From assembly GCA_020638875.1 (NCBI GenBank), contig JACKHS010000023.1:1-49554 (forward strand): DNA of 49,554 nt, read 5' to 3'. Below the pieces are notes generated by a model. It was given only the letters and a program-made list of their open reading frames with translations. It was not told where the DNA came from and did no database searches. The position numbers and the translations under genes were made by a program. Below are positions 45,580-49,554 of the stretch, piece after piece. The stretch is from Planctomycetota bacterium. GTDB taxonomy: Bacteria; Planctomycetota; UBA1135; GCA-002686595. Positions within the stretch are counted from its first letter, which is position 1; every line of letters starts with the position of its first letter.

Positions 45580-47193
45580 TCAGCGCGCCTCGACGCTGAC
45601 CGTCAGCGCGTCACCCGCGGCGCCGGGGTCCCAGAGGCGAGCCGTGTCGCCCGAGGTCAGCGTCGCCGCGCCCTCGTGCACCTCGCGCGTGGGCAGTTGC
45701 ATCGCGCCGAGCCCCGCCTCCTGGCGATCGCGGCGCACCACCTCGAGCGTGCGGCTCTCGAAGGCCTGCGCGTGGAAGCCCCGCGCGTCGCGGCGACCTT
45801 GCCACGCCAGGCCGTCGAAGCAGCGCTCGACGACCGGCGCGGGCATCCACGTGTTCGGCGCGATCTCGGTGTGGTAGTCGACGAGCAGCGGACGCTCGCT
45901 GCCGACGAGCACGCGCGTCGGCTCGCCGCTGGCGACCGGGAAGCGCAGGCGCAGCGCGCCGTGCGTCAGCGTGATCGTCTCGGTGCGCAAGCGCGGAGCC
46001 TCGAGCGCGGCCACGATGCGCTCCAGCCCCGCGCGAGCCTCGCGCGACTCGGGCGTCGCGGCGAAGAGCGTGAAGTGCTCGGCGCGGTGCAGGAGCGGCA
46101 GCACGCGGCCGGCGCGCGCGCCCTGCGCGCCCGAGCCCTGCGCGCCGAGGTCCGCCGTGCCCGCCAGCGCGCCGGCCGAGGTCGGCTCGTCGGCCGGCCG
46201 CAGCGACGGGAGCGCCGCCTGCCCGCCGAGTCCGGCGCCCGGCGCGAACGGCTCGAGCCGCGGGCCCTCGCGCGAGAGCAGGTCGTGGCTCACGAGCGCC
46301 CAGCCGTGCTCGGCGTCGGCGTCCGCCTCGGGCGCGCCGACCGCGCCGACGAACAGGGTCCACTCGGGCTGATCGAGCGGCGCGCCGGCGATCTCGACGG
46401 TGAGCAGCTCCCCGGGCGCGACGACGCCCGAGAAGCGCAGCGTGAGCGCGCGCACGTGCGGCTGGTCGAGCTGGCCGAGGTCCGGCGAGTGCGGGTCGAA
46501 GCGCTCGAGCTCGCCCGGCTGCGCGAGGTCGAGCAGGCCGCGCACGTGCACCCGTCGACCGCCGTCGACGCGCGCGCCCTCGAGGTGCAGCGTCGTGCCC
46601 GTGAGCAGCGTGCCGACGACGGGGTCCGCGACGCCCGAGTCGGTCGCCACGTTGACCTCGTAGTCGGCGAGGAAGGCGCGCTGCGTGCGTCGGCCGAAGG
46701 CCACCGAGAGCCCCGAGGGCGCCGTCCCGCTCCACTGCGTCCAGGTCTCCGGCAGCGCGGCGTCCGGCGCCAGGCGCGCGCGCAGCTCGTCCGCGGCGAG
46801 CCGTCCCGGGACGAGCCACGCGCGGTAGGCGAGCTCGCGCCGCGCCCCGGCCGCGGCGAGCCCCGCGAGCTCGGCGCGCACCCACTCCATCTGATCGGCG
46901 TCCCCGCGCGCGAGCAGCGGCGGCGCGTACGGCCCGAGCTCGACGTCGACCCCGGTGCTGCGGCCGAGCCGCCGCAGGAGGTCGAGCACGTCCGACGGCA
47001 CGAGCGGCGCGTTCTCGGCCCAGTCCCGTCGCGACCGCGACGGGCTCAGCACGAGGTGCGAGCCGTCGTCGAGCGCGGGCACGCCGGCCGCCTCGGACTC
47101 CGCGCACAGCGAGGGCAGCGGGAGCACCGTCCAGTCGCCGGCGGCGGCGCCGGCGGGAGCGACGAGGAGCGGGAGCAGGCAGGCGTGCAGCAT
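45580..47193 (-). CDS. Exported protein of unknown function with a secretin-like N-terminal segment
   Basis: Not recognised. I prefer the ATG at 47193 (537 residues, signal peptide with HACLLPLLVAPAGAAAG) to the ATG at 47229, which overlaps a TATGCT -10 hexamer. Residues about 60-115 (LLRRLGRSTGVDVELGPYAPPLLARGDADQMEWVRAEL, shown here only as the region) resemble the small alpha-beta domains at the start of secretins, but no secretin pore domain follows. The remainder is beta-rich, with a second similar stretch near 370-430. It has no membrane helix after the signal, so it is predicted to be periplasmic or secreted. Confidence 0.65.
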   Translation of the reverse strand: MLHACLLPLLVAPAGAAAGDWTVLPLPSLCAESEAAGVPALDDGSHLVLSPSRSRRDWAENAPLVPSDVLDLLRRLGRSTGVDVELGPYAPPLLARGDADQMEWVRAELAGLAAAGARRELAYRAWLVPGRLAADELRARLAPDAALPETWTQWSGTAPSGLSVAFGRRTQRAFLADYEVNVATDSGVADPVVGTLLTGTTLHLEGARVDGGRRVHVRGLLDLAQPGELERFDPHSPDLGQLDQPHVRALTLRFSGVVAPGELLTVEIAGAPLDQPEWTLFVGAVGAPEADADAEHGWALVSHDLLSREGPRLEPFAPGAGLGGQAALPSLRPADEPTSAGALAGTADLGAQGSGAQGARAGRVLPLLHRAEHFTLFAATPESREARAGLERIVAALEAPRLRTETITLTHGALRLRFPVASGEPTRVLVGSERPLLVDYHTEIAPNTWMPAPVVERCFDGLAWQGRRDARGFHAQAFESRTLEVVRRDRQEAGLGAMQLPTREVHEGAATLTSGDTARLWDPGAAGDALTVSVEAR

Positions 47194-47224
47194 CGGGGAG
47201 CGGGGCGAGGGCCGAGAGGACCCG

Positions 47225-47303
47225 AGCATAGTGCGCCCGCGGCGGGGGGACTACGTCGCCCGGGCGGCGCGCGCGTGCATCCGGGCCCCGAATGCCGTAT
47301 TCC
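47225..47303. promoter_or_regulatory. Divergent promoters between two unknown genes
   Basis: On the minus strand TATGCT (47230-47225) would start transcription about 25 nt before the ATG at 47193. On the plus strand TATTCC (47298-47303) begins 13 nt before the GTG at 47311, the same geometry as at tmk, moaC and the methyltransferase, though its sixth base is C. Confidence 0.4.
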
Positions 47304-47310
47304 TTTGCGC

Positions 47311-48069
47311 GTGGACGAAGCCTGGCTGGACATCAAGATCGGCGGCGTGACCGCCCGCGCGGACCTCGCGCCGGGCCTCACGCGCCTGGGCGGCCCCGGC
47401 GCGAACGTGGTCGTGCCCGGCGCGCCGGAGGGCGAGCTGCACCTGTGGAGCGACCCGCCGAAGCTGGTGCACGTCTCCGGTGCCACGCCGCTCGAGGTGG
47501 CCGGCGCGCGCCAGGCCGAGGTGCCCCTGCGCGACGGCCTCGAAGTCGTGTGGGGCCCGCTGACGCTGGTCTACCGCGTCCACGCGCTGGTCGAGGAGAT
47601 CCCGCTGGAGGAGCACGTCGCGGCCCCGCGCGTCGCCCTCGCGCCCTCCGACGACCGCGCCGGCGCGCGCGCCCGCGCCGGCATGGCGATCGAGCTCGGC
47701 CTGGCCGACAAGAACGCGGTGCGGCGCTGGCAGGACGCGGTCGTGCGCGGCGACTTCGACGCCGACGCCTGCGCGCGCGAGGTGCTGGCCGGGACGAACC
47801 TCGCCGCCGACGACCCGCGCCTCGTCGAGCGCTCGGGGCGCTTGCTGCGCGACTTCCTGATGTCCTCGCTGCAGCGCGGCGTGAAGGGCGCGAGCCGCAA
47901 GGTGCGCGCGCAGGTCAAGAGCGGCACGGCCTACGTCGTCGCCAACGTGATCGCCATCGGCGTGTACACCGCGATCGTGCTCGTGGTGATGGTGCTGCTG
48001 CGGCTCAAGGGCATCAGCTTCGACGAGCTCTTCGACCTCGTCCTCGGCAAGGAGCCGCCGGGGGCGTGA
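47311..48069 (+). CDS. Unknown membrane-anchored protein with FHA-like N-terminus
   Basis: A 252-residue protein; GTG 47311 is the only plausible start near the first conserved-looking codons. The first 90 residues are beta-rich (GGVTARADLAPGLTRLGGPGANVVVP, shown only as a region, then LHLWSDPPKLVHVSG) and have the rhythm of an FHA-like sandwich, but the FHA phospho-threonine residues are not clear. A helical middle follows, then one membrane helix near 212-234 (VIAIGVYTAIVLVVMVLL) and a short tail. Function unknown. The GGDEF-like gene begins 61 bp after it. Confidence 0.65.
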   Translation: MDEAWLDIKIGGVTARADLAPGLTRLGGPGANVVVPGAPEGELHLWSDPPKLVHVSGATPLEVAGARQAEVPLRDGLEVVWGPLTLVYRVHALVEEIPLEEHVAAPRVALAPSDDRAGARARAGMAIELGLADKNAVRRWQDAVVRGDFDADACAREVLAGTNLAADDPRLVERSGRLLRDFLMSSLQRGVKGASRKVRAQVKSGTAYVVANVIAIGVYTAIVLVVMVLLRLKGISFDELFDLVLGKEPPGA

Positions 48070-48130
48070 CGCGGCGGGCCGCGCCCGCTACTGGACCCGC
48101 CGGCCGCGCGCCGGCTCGCCTGCCACCGTG

Positions 48131-48655
48131 ATGACCGATCCCCGCGAGGCCGCCTCCGAGCGACCGCCGACCCTCTTCACCCTGTCGCAGATCCGCCACC
48201 TGATGCGGGTCGAGTTCGGCCGCGCGCAGCGCTACGGGTACCCGGTCGCCTGCCTCGCGATCGTCGTCGACCAGCTCGGCGACGTGCGCGACCGTCAGGG
48301 GTACGAGGCCAAGGAGGAGGTGCTGGCGCGCGTCGTCGAGCGCCTGCTCGCCGCGACCCGCGGCAGCGACGCGATCGGCCGCCTGCCCGACGACCGGCTG
48401 ATGGCGGTCGTGCCGCACACGCCGCCGGACGGCGTGCGGCGCCTGGGCGAGCGCCTCGTCGCCGAGGTCGGCGCGCTCGCGCTGCCCGAGCTCTCCGGCG
48501 CGCGCTTGAGCGTGTCGGTGGGCGGGGCCTGGGTGACCGGCGACGAGACCCTGTTCTTCGACGACCTGATGAGCTCCGCCGAGCACTACGCGGCCGAGGC
48601 CGCGGCTGCCGGCGGCGGAGCCTTCCGCGGCGGCGGTCCGCGACCTTCGCTCTGA
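48131..48655 (+). CDS. Degenerate GGDEF-domain protein
   Basis: A 174-residue protein from ATG 48131 (GTG 48128 adds one residue). The whole length follows a GGDEF fold: EFGRAQRYGYPVACLAIVVDQL, then GYEAKEEVLARVVERLLAATRGSDAIGRL, then VVPHTPPDGVRRLGERL, then SVSVGGAWV. At the signature position it reads LPDDRL instead of GGDEF, so diguanylate cyclase activity is unlikely. It may act as a receptor or protein-interaction partner. Its stop is 4 bp before the sigma-54 activator gene, so the two are probably one operon and work together. Confidence 0.75.
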   Translation: MTDPREAASERPPTLFTLSQIRHLMRVEFGRAQRYGYPVACLAIVVDQLGDVRDRQGYEAKEEVLARVVERLLAATRGSDAIGRLPDDRLMAVVPHTPPDGVRRLGERLVAEVGALALPELSGARLSVSVGGAWVTGDETLFFDDLMSSAEHYAAEAAAAGGGAFRGGGPRPSL

Positions 48656-48659
48656 GCCC

Positions 48660-49554
<895 letters not shown>

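Overview
The window is very GC-rich bacterial chromosomal DNA, tightly packed with genes. I found no rRNA, tRNA, CRISPR array, insertion sequence or phage gene, and no gene-free stretch above 300 bases. A planctomycete-like (PVC) organism fits best. The support is a Minf_1886-type protein (10191-10613), very large TPR proteins, many lipoproteins, heavy use of sigma-54 regulators, and an EF-P tip loop lacking lysine. The species cannot be named from the sequence.

Layout. (1) 1-3227: alanine dehydrogenase, undecaprenyl-pyrophosphate phosphatase and GDP-mannose 4,6-dehydratase. (2) 3228-8474: a hairpin repeat array that runs into the end of a peptidoglycan amidase lipoprotein gene, a TPR metallopeptidase, and a methyltransferase. 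(3) 8526-11922: tmk-holB-Minf_1886-AI-2E transporter operon. (4) 11989-15323: an S41 C-terminal processing protease, divergent from moaC. (5) 15425-31485: sixteen kilobases of co-directional genes. These are accBC, an unknown lipoprotein, nucleotide-sugar genes (UDP-xylose synthase type, glmS, UDP-sugar epimerase, rfbA-rfbD-rfbB), then an export module of outer-membrane export lipoprotein, chain-length protein, O-antigen-ligase-like protein, asparagine-synthase-like amidotransferase and polysaccharide deacetylase. (6) 31487-38459, minus strand: a regulatory operon of a frameshifted sensor-kinase-like gene, an NtrC-type sigma-54 activator and a 1358-residue membrane-anchored TPR protein. (7) 38642-43156: a pair of GT2 glycosyltransferases, one without its metal-binding motif, then a HAD phosphatase, a PEGA lipoprotein and a GT39-like membrane glycosyltransferase. 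(8) 43174-49554: EF-P, RpoN itself, two unknown proteins, a degenerate GGDEF protein and a second NtrC-type activator cut off by the window end.

How it may work together. The export module has the composition of the exopolysaccharide loci known from exosortase-A (XrtA/PEP-CTERM) bacteria. The adjacent kinase-like, sigma-54 regulator and TPR genes recall PrsK, PrsR and PrsT of those systems. No exosortase, flippase or initiating sugar-phosphate transferase is visible, so the pathway is either completed elsewhere or is a variant. Several promoters place a -10 hexamer beginning exactly 13 nt before the start codon, which suggests leaderless mRNAs.
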